The notes under the pieces were generated by a model. The model was not told where the DNA came from. It saw only the letters and a list, made by a program, of their open reading frames with translations, and searched no databases. The translations under genes and the position numbers were made by a program. From positions 117,354-169,334 of the forward strand of contig SUZH01000006.1 in assembly GCA_015060045.1 (NCBI GenBank): a DNA stretch of 51,981 bases. Reading direction: 5' to 3'. Source of the stretch: Rikenellaceae bacterium. Its GTDB lineage: Bacteria; Bacteroidota; Bacteroidia; Bacteroidales; Rikenellaceae. Below, piece by piece: positions 16,396 through 24,221 of this stretch (its first letter is position 1; each line of letters opens with the position of its first letter).

Positions 16396-18030
16396 CTATG
16401 CGTAGAGGTGACGTTTGATGGAATGCTTGGGCGTGTGAACAAAGCCACCCTCGACGAGCTCGATCTTGGCGATCTGGCTATAGGCCGGCAGCTCGGCATT
16501 GGCCAGCTGGCGAGCCTGCTCCATCAGTACCTCAACGGGCTCGGTAGCCGTCTTCATCTGCTCCTCGTGGGGCGTTACGAGGGCTACGAGACGCTTCTCG
16601 CGCTCCACGATGAGCGACTCACCCACGTAGGGCATCGTATTGAGCTTAGCCTCGATCTCCTCGGGATAGATATTCTGACCGTTCGACGTCAGGATCATGC
16701 ACTTCGAGCGACCGCGGATGAAGATGTTACCGTTGGCGTCGATCACACCCAGGTCACCCGTGCGCAACCAACCATCCTCGGTGAAGGCCTCCTTCGTGGC
16801 CTGCTCATTCTTGTAGTAGCCCATCATGACGTTGGCACCCTTAACCTGCAACTCGCCGACCTCCTTCTGGGGATCCTTCGAGTCTACACGCATCTCGGCG
16901 CAGTAGACGCAACGACCGCACGAACCGGGGACAAAGGTCTTCCAATACTCATAAGCCACCAGCGGAGCACACTCGGTCATACCGTAACCCACCGTGTAGG
17001 GGATCTTGGCAGCACGCATCACCTTCTCAACGGCCTTGCTCAGCGCAGCACCACCCATCACGATCATGCAGGCATTACCACCAAAGGCGTTCATGATCTG
17101 CTCGCGAATCTTCTTGTAGATGACGCTCTTCAATACAGGGATATTGGTCAGCACACGCATCAACGGCTTCTTCAGCACGGGCATTACCTTACCCTTGATC
17201 ACCTTCTCCATCACGAGGGGCACCGTGATCAGGATATAGGGCTTCACCTCCTGGAAGGCAGCCATCAGCACCGTCGGCGACGGGGTCTTGCCGAGGAACG
17301 TCACATGTGCACCACCGCAGAAAGGATAGAGGAACTCGAATGCCAGACCATACATGTGGGCCATCGGCAGCATCGACATCATCGTGGCATCCTTCGGTAC
17401 GGGGATCTTGTTCAGTGCAAACTCGATGTTGGCGGCAATGTTACGAGCCGTCAGCATGATACCCTTCGGCGAGCCGGTCGTACCCGACGTATAGTTAATC
17501 ACGGCCAGCTCATCGAGCTTGTCGTAAGCGAGCTTCAGGTTGTCCTTCTGCACACCCTTCGGATAGGCCTTCTTGAAATCGGCCTCCAGGTTGTCGTAAG
17601 CGGCCTGAATCTTCTCGTCAGCAGCATACATTAAGGTATAATCGTCGATGTTGATGGCAGCCAGCAGGTGCGGCAACTTCTTCGGATCGAGATTCTCCCA
17701 CTTCTTGGCCTCGGTAAAGAGCAGCTTACTCTCCGAGTGGTGCGTCAGGTCCTGCAGACCCTCGTTCGTAAAGTCGGCCAAGATAGGCACGGCAACACCA
17801 TGATAGGTATTTACCGACAGGAAGGCCATTGCCCAATGAGCCGAGTTGTTACCCGAAAGTGCAATCTTATCACCCGGCACGAGACCAAAGTTTTTGAAGA
17901 GCAGGTGCAGACGAGCGAACTGCTCGGCTACCTGTGCACTTGTAAAGGTTGCACCACGATAGTCACTCAAAGCGGGCTTCGTCCAATTACGACGCAGGCG
18001 CGTCTCAAGAAGCGTACAATAATGTTCCAT
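16396..18030 (-). CDS. Long-chain acyl-CoA synthetase-like AMP-binding protein 2
   Basis: A protein of 544 residues with the same ANL layout: YTSGTTGSPKG at 180-190, GYGMTEC at 349-354, GWLRTGDLG, RSKCMILTSNGQNIYPEEIE, and a C-terminal TPKHSIKRHLY with the likely catalytic lysine. An unusual triple cysteine, C371-C374-C377 (GSCGRCVYC), lies right after the adenylate motif where relatives have GKPxPG. It might bind metal or be redox-sensitive, which is speculation. The enzyme probably activates a fatty acid or similar carboxylate with CoA. It is divergent from queG and about 160 bases upstream of its paralogue. The start ATG at 18028-18030 follows GAGAGA. Confidence 0.87.
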   Translation of the reverse strand: MEHYCTLLETRLRRNWTKPALSDYRGATFTSAQVAEQFARLHLLFKNFGLVPGDKIALSGNNSAHWAMAFLSVNTYHGVAVPILADFTNEGLQDLTHHSESKLLFTEAKKWENLDPKKLPHLLAAINIDDYTLMYAADEKIQAAYDNLEADFKKAYPKGVQKDNLKLAYDKLDELAVINYTSGTTGSPKGIMLTARNIAANIEFALNKIPVPKDATMMSMLPMAHMYGLAFEFLYPFCGGAHVTFLGKTPSPTVLMAAFQEVKPYILITVPLVMEKVIKGKVMPVLKKPLMRVLTNIPVLKSVIYKKIREQIMNAFGGNACMIVMGGAALSKAVEKVMRAAKIPYTVGYGMTECAPLVAYEYWKTFVPGSCGRCVYCAEMRVDSKDPQKEVGELQVKGANVMMGYYKNEQATKEAFTEDGWLRTGDLGVIDANGNIFIRGRSKCMILTSNGQNIYPEEIEAKLNTMPYVGESLIVEREKRLVALVTPHEEQMKTATEPVEVLMEQARQLANAELPAYSQIAKIELVEGGFVHTPKHSIKRHLYA

Positions 18031-18058
18031 GATTCTCTCTAAATTATCGATTTTTTAT

Positions 18059-18066
18059 TAAATTTG
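18059..18066 (+). promoter_or_regulatory. Possible -7 box for queG
   Basis: TAAATTTG matches the -7 consensus, but no TTTG is at the -33 distance and the gene start chosen lies about 170 bases downstream. Confidence 0.3.
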
Positions 18067-18235
18067 CATCACCTATTTGAGTCGAAAATCAACTCATAAA
18101 CATTGCGAAGATCGGACAAAAAAGCGAATTGGGGAAATTTTTGGGATAGAGGTCCGCGAATCGGGTAAAAAATCAAAATACGGGGTAAAAATTGCCATTT
18201 CGGGACGAAATTTGCAAAATCAACGACGAAAAAGG

Positions 18236-19171
18236 GTGAAAAACGAGCCGATTATCGAACTGAAACGTATCAAAGAGGCTGCTGCAAGGGTCGGATTTGA
18301 CCAATGTGGCGTTGCTGTTGTGCGCCCGTTTGAGGAAGAGAAAGCTCGCTTCGACGGATGGCTGCAAGCTGGCCATCAAGCCTCGCTTGGCTACCTGGAG
18401 CGCAACACCGAAAAACGGTTCGACCTCATACGCCTTGTGCCCGATGCCCGTACCGTCGTCGTATGCGCAGTGAGCTACAAGAGCCCGATCAGCGAGGGCT
18501 ACCCGACACACCATCGCGCGAAGATCGCCTCCTACGCCTGCAATCAAGATTACCACGTCACCATCAAAGCGATGTTGCGTGACATGTTCAACATTTTGAA
18601 GGAGAAGTGTCCAAGCCTGGCCGGACGCGCCTTTGTCGACTCGGCGCCCGTAGCCGAAAAGCGATGGGCCGTCGAGGCGGGATTGGGTTGGATTGGCCGC
18701 CAATCGCTCCTCATTACGCCTCAATACGGCTCGTTTGTCCATCTCGGCGAATTGGTCCTCAACGCAGCCTGTGACGGCTACGATCAGCCCTTTACGGAAT
18801 CCCGCTGTGGCACCTGCCGAGCCTGCATCGACCATTGTCCGACGGGGGCCATTCTGGAGGGTCAACGTATGATTGACGCCCGTCGTTGCATTGCCTGCCA
18901 CACCATCGAGCGGCAACCCGATTGTGAGATTGACCTTCATGGTTGGATTTTCGGCTGTGATGCGTGCCAGAGTTGCTGTCCCTACAACCAACACACCCCG
19001 ATGCACCAAAATCCGCTCTTTACGCCGCTATTTGATCCTCGCACCTTGACGCCCGACGATTGGCGCGCGATAACGTCGGAGGAGTTCTCATCGCGCTTTG
19101 CCGCCACACCTCTTCCGCGTAGCGGACTCGATCGTCTGCAAGCCAATCTTCCGGCCGAGGAGGAAATTTAG
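18236..19171 (+). CDS. queG: Epoxyqueuosine reductase QueG
   Basis: A protein of 311 residues from a GTG start. The reading frame is open further upstream, but those residues are lysine- and arginine-rich and unlike QueG, and that stretch has no ATG. QueG uses a cobalamin cofactor and two [4Fe-4S] clusters to reduce epoxyqueuosine to queuosine in tRNA, the last step of the pathway. The likely catalytic acid D135 is in FVDSAPVAEKRWA. Cluster cysteines are in CGTCRACIDHCP (191-201), CIAC, and CDACQSCCP. The HEAT-like C-terminal domain of longer homologues is absent. It is divergent from acyl-CoA synthetase 2. Confidence 0.9.
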   Translation: MKNEPIIELKRIKEAAARVGFDQCGVAVVRPFEEEKARFDGWLQAGHQASLGYLERNTEKRFDLIRLVPDARTVVVCAVSYKSPISEGYPTHHRAKIASYACNQDYHVTIKAMLRDMFNILKEKCPSLAGRAFVDSAPVAEKRWAVEAGLGWIGRQSLLITPQYGSFVHLGELVLNAACDGYDQPFTESRCGTCRACIDHCPTGAILEGQRMIDARRCIACHTIERQPDCEIDLHGWIFGCDACQSCCPYNQHTPMHQNPLFTPLFDPRTLTPDDWRAITSEEFSSRFAATPLPRSGLDRLQANLPAEEEI

Positions 19172-19176
19172 CACCC

Positions 19177-19212
19177 AAAAATGAGGGCCACCCCGCATGG
19201 GATGGCCCTCAT
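19177..19212 (-). terminator. Terminator of the TPR protein gene
   Basis: Minus-strand hairpin ATGAGGGCCATCCC / GGGTGGCCCTCAT followed by five T. It lies between the convergent queG and TPR genes and may serve both. Confidence 0.8.
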
Positions 19213-19236
19213 CAATCGAATGGCAAACGCCACGGA

Positions 19237-20175
19237 TTACTTGTTCAGCTCAGCCAGAGCAGCCTTTGCGTTCTCGGCAGCGGGACCGGCCGTAACCTTC
19301 TGGAAGGCAGCGATAGCCTGCTCGCGCTGCGAGAGAGCGTTGTAAGCAGCACCCATCTGGAAGTAAGCCATGCTCTTGTCAGCCTCGTCGGTCTGAGCAG
19401 CAGCAGCCTCCTCACCCAACTCGATCACCTTCTTGTAATCCTTCTTACCGAGATAAGCCTGCAGACGAACCAGCTGGAACGTGGGGCTTACGGGGTTCTT
19501 GGCCAGCTGCGTGTCAGCCATAGCGATGATACCGTCGAAATCGCCGGCACCCTGCAACTTGGCAACCTCATTGTTCGTGTAGAGAGCCATCTGCTCCTTA
19601 GCCTTGGCAGCGTCAGCAGCATACTTGGGGTGCTTCTTGGCAGCAACAGCCTCGTAGATATCCATACCCTTCTCGAACTCACCCAGCTCGCAGTAGCTCA
19701 TAGCCAGGTTCAGCGCCATAGCCGTGTTGTTCGGGTCGGCAGCGTAGCCCTTCTCGAATACCTGAACAGCCGTAGCGTAGTCCTTCGTGTTGAAAGCCTC
19801 ACCGCCCTTCATCTGATAAACGCGGGCAACCCATACCTTTGCCTTGTCGGCAGCAGCCGTGTCACCGTAAAGCTCAGCCTTATCGGCCGACTTCTGGAAG
19901 TTCTCGAGTGCAGCGTCCAGGTTCTTGGCCTGTGCAGCACGACCACCCAACATGTAGTAGCACTTGGGGAGGTAGGTCTTGGCCGAAGCAACGGTCGACT
20001 CCATGTCGGGCATATCCATACCCTCGGTAATCACCTGCTCAAATTTCTCGGCTGCCAGCTGGAAATTCTTAGCCGTATAAGCAGCACCACCCTCGTTGAA
20101 TACCGTCTTCAGATCCTGCGCCGAAAGCGAGCAAACCGCGAAGAGCGCAGCTACCAGAACAAAAAGTTTTTTCAT
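19237..20175 (-). CDS. Exported tetratricopeptide-repeat protein
   Basis: A protein of 312 residues with a signal peptide (MKKLFVLVAALFAVCSLSA, then QDLK). The remainder is helical repeats of TPR type: AYTAKNFQLAAEKFEQVI, AKNLDAALENFQKSADKAELYGD, FNTKDYATAVQVFEKGYAADPNN, MALNLAMSYCELGEFEKGMDIYEAV, and a last GAAYNALSQREQAIAAFQKVTAG. TPRs form protein-binding scaffolds, here periplasmic. The partner is unknown. The gene stands alone between queG and tadA. Confidence 0.82.
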   Translation of the reverse strand: MKKLFVLVAALFAVCSLSAQDLKTVFNEGGAAYTAKNFQLAAEKFEQVITEGMDMPDMESTVASAKTYLPKCYYMLGGRAAQAKNLDAALENFQKSADKAELYGDTAAADKAKVWVARVYQMKGGEAFNTKDYATAVQVFEKGYAADPNNTAMALNLAMSYCELGEFEKGMDIYEAVAAKKHPKYAADAAKAKEQMALYTNNEVAKLQGAGDFDGIIAMADTQLAKNPVSPTFQLVRLQAYLGKKDYKKVIELGEEAAAAQTDEADKSMAYFQMGAAYNALSQREQAIAAFQKVTAGPAAENAKAALAELNK

Positions 20176-20296
20176 AGTTTTATAAAGTTTTTGGTTATTA
20201 AATTGCTATACTCTGACCATGCAAAAATGGCAATAATGGGACAAAATTATACAAAAGTTTTCAAACTTTCAAATTTCAACGCCTACTTCACCCCGT

Positions 20297-20746
20297 TTAC
20301 CGACGTAGCGAGGCAAAAAAGTCGGTCATCAATGCCTCACACTCCTGTTGCAAGACGCCTCGCACGACGGTCGTCTTGGGGTGGAAAACACGCTCCGAAT
20401 AGGTTCTATAACCCTTTTTCGGATCGTCAGCGCCCCAGACTACCCTTCCGACCTGCGCCCAACCGATTGCACCGGCACACATAATGCACGGCTCAACGGT
20501 CACGTAGAGGGTCGATTTGGGCAGGTACTTACTGCCGAGCGTCTCGGTGGCCGCCGTCAGCGCCTGCATCTCGGCATGGGCGGTCGGATCCTGCAACGTC
20601 TCCACCAAATTGTGACCGCGACCGATGACACGCCCCTCGCTCACGATCACGGCACCAATCGGTACCTCCTGTTTATCAAACGCTGCACGGGCCTCGTTTA
20701 GTGCCTGCTGCATAAATTTTTCGTCAATTAGCTGCTGCTCCACCAT
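20297..20746 (-). CDS. tadA: tRNA adenosine-34 deaminase TadA
   Basis: A protein of 149 residues, cytidine-deaminase fold. It converts A34 to inosine in tRNA-Arg(ACG). The zinc site and proton-shuttle residues are visible: H57-A-E59 and P-C87-I-M-C90. QEVPIGAVIVSEGRVIGRGHN is the family's first strand pair. The ATG at 20744-20746 (MVEQQLIDEK) is preferred. An in-frame GTG at 20758 would add four residues but would place the start almost at the expected transcription start. It is divergent from aspS. Confidence 0.92.
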   Translation of the reverse strand: MVEQQLIDEKFMQQALNEARAAFDKQEVPIGAVIVSEGRVIGRGHNLVETLQDPTAHAEMQALTAATETLGSKYLPKSTLYVTVEPCIMCAGAIGWAQVGRVVWGADDPKKGYRTYSERVFHPKTTVVRGVLQQECEALMTDFFASLRR

Positions 20747-20765
20747 ATTTTTTCTCACTTTTCCG

Positions 20766-20773
20766 CAAAATTA
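20766..20773 (-). promoter_or_regulatory. -7 box of the tadA promoter
   Basis: Minus-strand TAATTTTG, a match to TAnnTTTG, with a very short leader before tadA. No TTTG at -33. Confidence 0.45.
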
Positions 20774-20787
20774 ACACATTTAATGAT

Positions 20788-20795
20788 TAACTTTG
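20788..20795 (+). promoter_or_regulatory. -7 box of the aspS promoter
   Basis: TAACTTTG, a match to TAnnTTTG, 50 bases upstream of the aspS ATG. The -33 position is not conserved. It lies back to back with the tadA box. Confidence 0.5.
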
Positions 20796-20845
20796 CCCGT
20801 TAGCTCGCATTTTTTAGCGCAAGAACGAACAAAACACATACAACC

Positions 20846-22600
20846 ATGTACAGAACTCATACTTGTGGCTCGCTTCGTATCGAGCATAAGAACGAAACCG
20901 TCACCCTCGCCGGATGGGTGCAGAAGGTACGCAACCTGGGTGCCATGACCTTCATCGACCTGCGCGACCGTTATGGTCTGACGCAGATCGTCGTGGAGGA
21001 GAATTCGGATGCCACTGTACGCGAAACCGCCTTGAAGGTGGGTCGCGAGTGGGTACTCCAGGTAACCGGCACGGTGCTGGAGCGCCAGGCCAAGAACCCC
21101 AAGATGCCGACGGGTGATATCGAGGTTGCCGCTACGGCCATCACGGTATTGAACGAGGCCCAGACGCCTCCCTTTACGATCGAGGAGAACTCGGACGGTG
21201 GCGATGACCTCCGCATGAAGTACCGCTACCTCGACCTGCGTCGTCCGCCCCTGCAGCGTAACATGATTCTGCGCCACAAGATGGCTCAGGAGATTCGCCG
21301 CTTCCTCGACTCGGAGGGTTTCCTCGAGATCGAGACCCCCTACCTGGTAGGTTCGACGCCCGAGGGTGCCCGCGACTTCGTCGTACCGAGCCGCATGAAC
21401 CCCAACCAATTCTACGCTCTGCCGCAGTCGCCCCAGACGTTGAAGCAGCTCCTGATGGTGGCCGGTTACGACCGCTACTTCCAGATCGTGCGATGCTTCC
21501 GCGACGAGGACCTGCGCGCCGACCGTCAGCCCGAGTTCACGCAGATCGACTGCGAGATGGCTTTCGTGGAGCAGGAGGATGTAATCTCGACCTTCGAGAA
21601 TTGGGCCAAGCACATGTTCCGTGAGGTGATGGGCATCGAGTTCACGGAGCCCTTCCGCCGCATGCCCTGGATCGAGGCGATGGAGAAGTACGGCTCGGAT
21701 AAGCCCGATCTGCGCTTCGGCATGGAGTTCGCCGACCTCACGGATCTGGCCAAGGGGCACGGTTTCTCGGTATTTGACGATGCAGAGTACATTACGGGCT
21801 TCGCCGCCACGGGATGTGCCACCTATACGCGCAAGCAGATTGACGCCCTCACGGAGTATGTAAAGCGTCCGCAGGTGGGTGCCAAGGGTCTGATTTGGAT
21901 TCGCGTGGAGGAGAACGGCATCAAATCTTCGATCGACAAGTTCTACACGCCCGAGGAGGTCAAGGCCATGGCCGAGAAGTGCGGTGCAAAGGCCGGAGAC
22001 ATGGTCTTCATCCTCTGCGGCAAGAAGTTCAAGGCTCTCACGCAGCTCTGCGCCCTGCGCCTTGAGGTGGGTCAGCAGCTCGGTCTGCGCGATCCGAAGA
22101 AGTTCGCCCCGCTGTGGGTGGTTGACTTCCCGATGTTTGAGTGGGACGAGGAGACGGAGCGTTTCTACGCCATGCACCACCCCTTCACCTCGCCCAAACC
22201 CGAGGATGTGGAGTATCTCGAAAGCGATCCCGCACGCGTACGCGCCAACGCATACGACTTTGTCTGCAACGGTACGGAGATCGGCGGTGGTTCGATCCGT
22301 ATCCACGACGCCAAGTTGCAGGCCACGATCTTCAAGTGCCTCGGCTTCACGCCCGAGCGCGCCCAGGAGCAGTTTGGCTTCCTGATGAACGCCTTCAAGT
22401 TCGGTGCGCCCCCGCACGGTGGTCTGGCCTTCGGTTTCGACCGTCTGTGCTCGCTGTTCGGTGGCTCGGAGTCGATCCGCGACTACATCGCCTTCCCGAA
22501 GAACAACGCAGGCCGCGACGTGATGCTCGATGCTCCCTCGATGATCGATCAGGCTCAGCTCGACGAGTTGTACCTTTCGCTCGTCAAGCCCGAGGCATAG
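20846..22600 (+). CDS. aspS: Aspartyl-tRNA synthetase
   Basis: A protein of 584 residues of bacterial type. The N-terminal OB-fold anticodon domain ([26 protein letters not shown]) is followed by class II motif 2 ([24 protein letters not shown]), the bacterial GAD insertion at about 290-410, and motif 3 ([15 protein letters not shown]). The catalytic loop includes [15 protein letters not shown]. It charges tRNA-Asp. Whether it also charges tRNA-Asn cannot be decided from sequence reading. The start [11 protein letters not shown] is typical. A strong hairpin terminator follows within 22 bases. Confidence 0.97.
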   Translation: MYRTHTCGSLRIEHKNETVTLAGWVQKVRNLGAMTFIDLRDRYGLTQIVVEENSDATVRETALKVGREWVLQVTGTVLERQAKNPKMPTGDIEVAATAITVLNEAQTPPFTIEENSDGGDDLRMKYRYLDLRRPPLQRNMILRHKMAQEIRRFLDSEGFLEIETPYLVGSTPEGARDFVVPSRMNPNQFYALPQSPQTLKQLLMVAGYDRYFQIVRCFRDEDLRADRQPEFTQIDCEMAFVEQEDVISTFENWAKHMFREVMGIEFTEPFRRMPWIEAMEKYGSDKPDLRFGMEFADLTDLAKGHGFSVFDDAEYITGFAATGCATYTRKQIDALTEYVKRPQVGAKGLIWIRVEENGIKSSIDKFYTPEEVKAMAEKCGAKAGDMVFILCGKKFKALTQLCALRLEVGQQLGLRDPKKFAPLWVVDFPMFEWDEETERFYAMHHPFTSPKPEDVEYLESDPARVRANAYDFVCNGTEIGGGSIRIHDAKLQATIFKCLGFTPERAQEQFGFLMNAFKFGAPPHGGLAFGFDRLCSLFGGSESIRDYIAFPKNNAGRDVMLDAPSMIDQAQLDELYLSLVKPEA

Positions 22601-22620
22601 CAATCACACAAGTCGATATG

Positions 22621-22657
22621 AACAGGTGCAGATCCCGACGGGTCTGCACCTGTTTTA
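22621..22657 (+). terminator. Terminator of aspS
   Basis: AACAGGTGCAGATCC / GGTCTGCACCTGTT with a short loop, then TT and AT-rich sequence. Confidence 0.85.
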
Positions 22658-22688
22658 TATTCAAGGATTCGTTGTGAGTCCTATTGAG

Positions 22689-22768
22689 ATGACTGAATTG
22701 GCTGCTGCGCAGGCAAAGCCTGCTCCGCGACGCCGATCCAGGCAGTTCCCTTGGGGTGAGTACAAAGT
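22689..22768. repeat. 80-base direct repeat, unit 1
   Basis: Begins ATGACTGAATTGGCTGCTGC and ends GGGGTGAGTACAAAGT. It is repeated at 22810-22889 with one difference seen (C to T). It contains the perfect palindrome GCAGGC-AAA-GCCTGC. Both strands stay open for short stretches, but no credible protein is encoded. Confidence 0.92.
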
Positions 22769-22809
22769 CTCGCGCAAAGCTCCTTTCGATGCTTCCTCGC
22801 GCTTTCGGA

Positions 22810-22889
22810 ATGACTGAATTGGCTGCTGCGCAGGCAAAGCCTGCTCCGCGACGCCGATCCAGGTAGTTCCCTTGGGGTGAGTACAAAGT
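22810..22889. repeat. 80-base direct repeat, unit 2
   Basis: Second unit with the same GCAGGC-AAA-GCCTGC palindrome; the period is 121 bases. The 41-base spacer between units is GC-rich (CTCGCGCAAAGCTCC...). The layout resembles a REP-type intergenic repeat cluster between aspS and tRNA-Pro. Confidence 0.92.
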
Positions 22890-22898
22890 TGAGCAAAC

Positions 22899-22929
22899 CG
22901 CCCGTCAATGACGGGCGTCTTCTTTTTAT
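22899..22929 (+). terminator. Hairpin with T-rich tail after the direct repeats
   Basis: CGCCCGTC-AAT-GACGGGCG then TCTTCTTTTTATT. It reads as a plus-strand terminator closing the repeat region. Confidence 0.7.
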
Positions 22930-22972
22930 TGTGAACCCAAGCTCATGCAAGCATGGTTTGGGCACACAATAA
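22926..22972. repeat. Imperfect inverted repeat before the tRNA-Pro terminator
   Basis: TTATTGTG...CACAATAA outer arms, CCCAA/TTGGG, and an apical CATGC-AA-GCATG stem. It lies just beyond the tRNA-Pro terminator on the minus strand. The function is not evident. Confidence 0.7.
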
Positions 22973-22998
22973 AAAAACCGCAGGATTTCTCCTGCGGT
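22970..22998 (-). terminator. Terminator of tRNA-Pro
   Basis: Minus-strand ACCGCAGGA-GAAA-TCCTGCGGT followed by a run of T. It begins 12 bases after the tRNA 3' end. Confidence 0.9.
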
Positions 22999-23009
22999 CT
23001 GCTCAAGAG

Positions 23010-23084
23010 TCGGGATGACTGGATTCGAACCAGCGACAACACGCCCCCCAGACGTGTACTCTAACCGGGCTGAGCTACATCCCG
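23010..23084 (-). tRNA. tRNA-Pro (anticodon GGG)
   Basis: A 75-base cloverleaf on the minus strand. The acceptor CGGGATG pairs with CATCCCG, discriminator A. The anticodon stem CACGT/GCGTG encloses the loop CTGGGGG with anticodon GGG. The T arm is CTGG-TTCGAAT-CCAG. CCA is not encoded. A promoter lies upstream at 23124-23153 and a terminator downstream. Confidence 0.96.
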
Positions 23085-23123
23085 AGTTCCGCACTGAGGT
23101 GATTTACCTCGCGTTTGGGACTG

Positions 23124-23153
23124 CAAATGTAGCACTTTTTTCTGCAAAGCAAA
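23124..23153 (-). promoter_or_regulatory. Promoter of tRNA-Pro
   Basis: Minus-strand TTTG (23150-23153), 18 bases, TACATTTG (23124-23131); a second TTTG is at 23145-23148. The tRNA starts about 40 bases downstream. Confidence 0.65.
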
Positions 23154-23266
23154 AACTTTCGGCACATTTTTTTTATTTTTTTATCTTTTCCTCCCTTTTT
23201 GCCCCATTGCCTCACGCTCGTTTCTCGCTCATTTTGCACACTTTCCGCTTTTTTTTCATCGGTTTT

Positions 23267-23297
23267 TTTGTTCATCTCCATTTTTTGTTTACCTTTG
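23267..23297 (+). promoter_or_regulatory. Promoter of tRNA-Glu
   Basis: TTTG (23267-23270), exactly 19 bases, TACCTTTG (23290-23297). Identical in both boxes and spacing to the tRNA-Phe promoter at 51617-51647. Confidence 0.85.
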
Positions 23298-23339
23298 CAC
23301 CGCTAAAGTAGCGCATTATCTCGCGCCAAATAGCGGTAA

Positions 23340-23411
23340 GGCCCATTCGTCTATCGGTTAGGACGCAAGATTTTCATTCTTGAAAGAGGAGTTCGACTCT
23401 CCTATGGGCTA
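23340..23411 (+). tRNA. tRNA-Glu (anticodon TTC)
   Basis: A 72-base cloverleaf. The acceptor GGCCCAT pairs with ATGGGCT (one G-U), discriminator A. The anticodon stem CAAGA/TCTTG encloses the loop TTTTCAT with anticodon TTC. The T arm is GGAG-TTCGACT-CTCC. CCA is not encoded. Confidence 0.96.
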
Positions 23412-23669
23412 CAACGAAGGGGCCAAGCAAGGGCCGGGGGCTGAAGATGGGCTGAGGTGTCAAAGAAAGGCGCGAGTTCGACAGTCGTTCGGAGCGAGGG
23501 AGGTTCCTACGGGTGACTATTTTTTTACGGAGCGGGCTTTAAGCCTATCCAAAAACGGCCAAGGCCGCATGAGGTAGTCGGAGGGGCGAGCAATCGCACT
23601 ACCAAAAGGAATCCTCCAAACAATAAGCAAACTACAAAAGTTATAAAATAAAAAAACATTTATTAGATT
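23412..23669 (+). other. Structured non-coding stretch between tRNA-Glu and rpsT
   Basis: No convincing protein frame is present. At 23482-23518 AGTC and GACT enclose two small hairpins and are followed by a run of T (23520-23526), perhaps the tRNA-Glu terminator. At 23573-23603 GGTAGT and ACTACC flank GCGA/TCGC with a 7-base bulge, close to rpsT, where a leader structure could sit. No consensus promoter for rpsT is visible. It does not match SRP RNA, RNase P RNA or tmRNA signatures that I can recognise. Confidence 0.4.
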
Positions 23670-23921
23670 ATGGCAAACCATAAGTCTTCGAAGAAGCGCA
23701 TTCGCCAGACCGCAACGAAGCGCGCACACAACCGTCTGTTCCACAAGACGACCCGCAACGCCGTAAAGGCTCTGCGCAACACGACCGATAAGAGCGCCGC
23801 TGAGGCTCTGCTCCCGAAGGTAACGGCTCTGTTGGATAAGATTGCTAAGCTCAACATCATCCACAAGAACAAGGCCGGTAACCTGAAGAGCGCCGCTCAG
23901 CTCCACGTAAACTCGCTCTAA
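23670..23921 (+). CDS. rpsT: 30S ribosomal protein S20
   Basis: A protein of 83 residues, highly basic and helical. The S20 signature is clear: MANHKSSKKRIRQTATKRAHNR at the start, then RNAVKALRNTTDKSAAEALL, and the C-terminal IHKNKAGNLKSAAQLHVNSL. It binds 16S rRNA in the body of the small subunit. It is a single gene with its own terminator. The upstream hairpin at 23573-23603 could be a translational control site, which is inference. Confidence 0.97.
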   Translation: MANHKSSKKRIRQTATKRAHNRLFHKTTRNAVKALRNTTDKSAAEALLPKVTALLDKIAKLNIIHKNKAGNLKSAAQLHVNSL

Positions 23922-23945
23922 TCGAGTCGCTACGAGCAAAAAATT

Positions 23946-23974
23946 AAAGCATCCCGTTGTGGGATGCTTTTTTT
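23946..23974 (+). terminator. Terminator of rpsT
   Basis: AAAGCATCCC-GTTGT-GGGATGCTTT followed by TTTT. Confidence 0.9.
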
Positions 23975-23998
23975 GTTGGGACAAAAACCGGCCCCTTC

Positions 23999-24034
23999 CG
24001 CGAAGCCGTATGACGCGGCGAGTGCAAGGCTTGC
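23999..24034. repeat. Truncated left arm of a palindromic element
   Basis: CGCGAAGCCGTATGACGCGG through GCAAGGCTTGC is repeated at 24093-24128 with 34 of 36 bases identical. The second copy belongs to a complete palindrome; this one lacks the rest. Confidence 0.85.
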
Positions 24035-24093
24035 CTACCTCCCTTGCAGGAGAGACTCTGAACGAGCTATTTTTAGACTCTCCTCACCTTTGC

Positions 24094-24216
24094 GCGAAGC
24101 CTTATGACGAGGCGAGTGCAAGGCTTGCGAAGAGGCGAAGCGCGCAGCATACTTAGCGTATGTGAGCAGCTTCGCCTCTTCGCGTAACGCGGCAATCGCC
24201 CGTCAGACGGCTTCGC
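24094..24216. repeat. Large nested palindrome, family B copy 1
   Basis: The outer arms GCGAAGCC...TGACG.GGCGA and TCGCC.GTCA...GGCTTCGC pair with gaps. The inner arms GCGAAGAGGCGAAGC (24127-24141) and GCTTCGCCTCTTCGC (24169-24183) pair perfectly over 15 bases. The apex is CATAC-TTAGC-GTATG inside AGCATAC...CGTATGTGAG, with TAACGC after the inner stem. It fills the gap between convergent rpsT and the TonB receptor gene and ends 5 bases from the latter's stop. Confidence 0.88.
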
Positions 24217-24221
24217 CTTCC

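Noticed and set aside
22689..22889. CRISPR array
   Set aside because: Only two units, 80 bases long with one spacer of 41 bases, and no cas genes nearby; unit length and number do not fit CRISPR.
22681..23094. Minus-strand frame through the direct repeats and tRNA-Pro
   Set aside because: It reads through a tRNA gene, a terminator and both repeat units; repetitive short peptides from such repeats are a known source of false small proteins.
23412..23669. SRP RNA, tmRNA or RNase P RNA
   Set aside because: The diagnostic conserved loops of these RNAs are not present.
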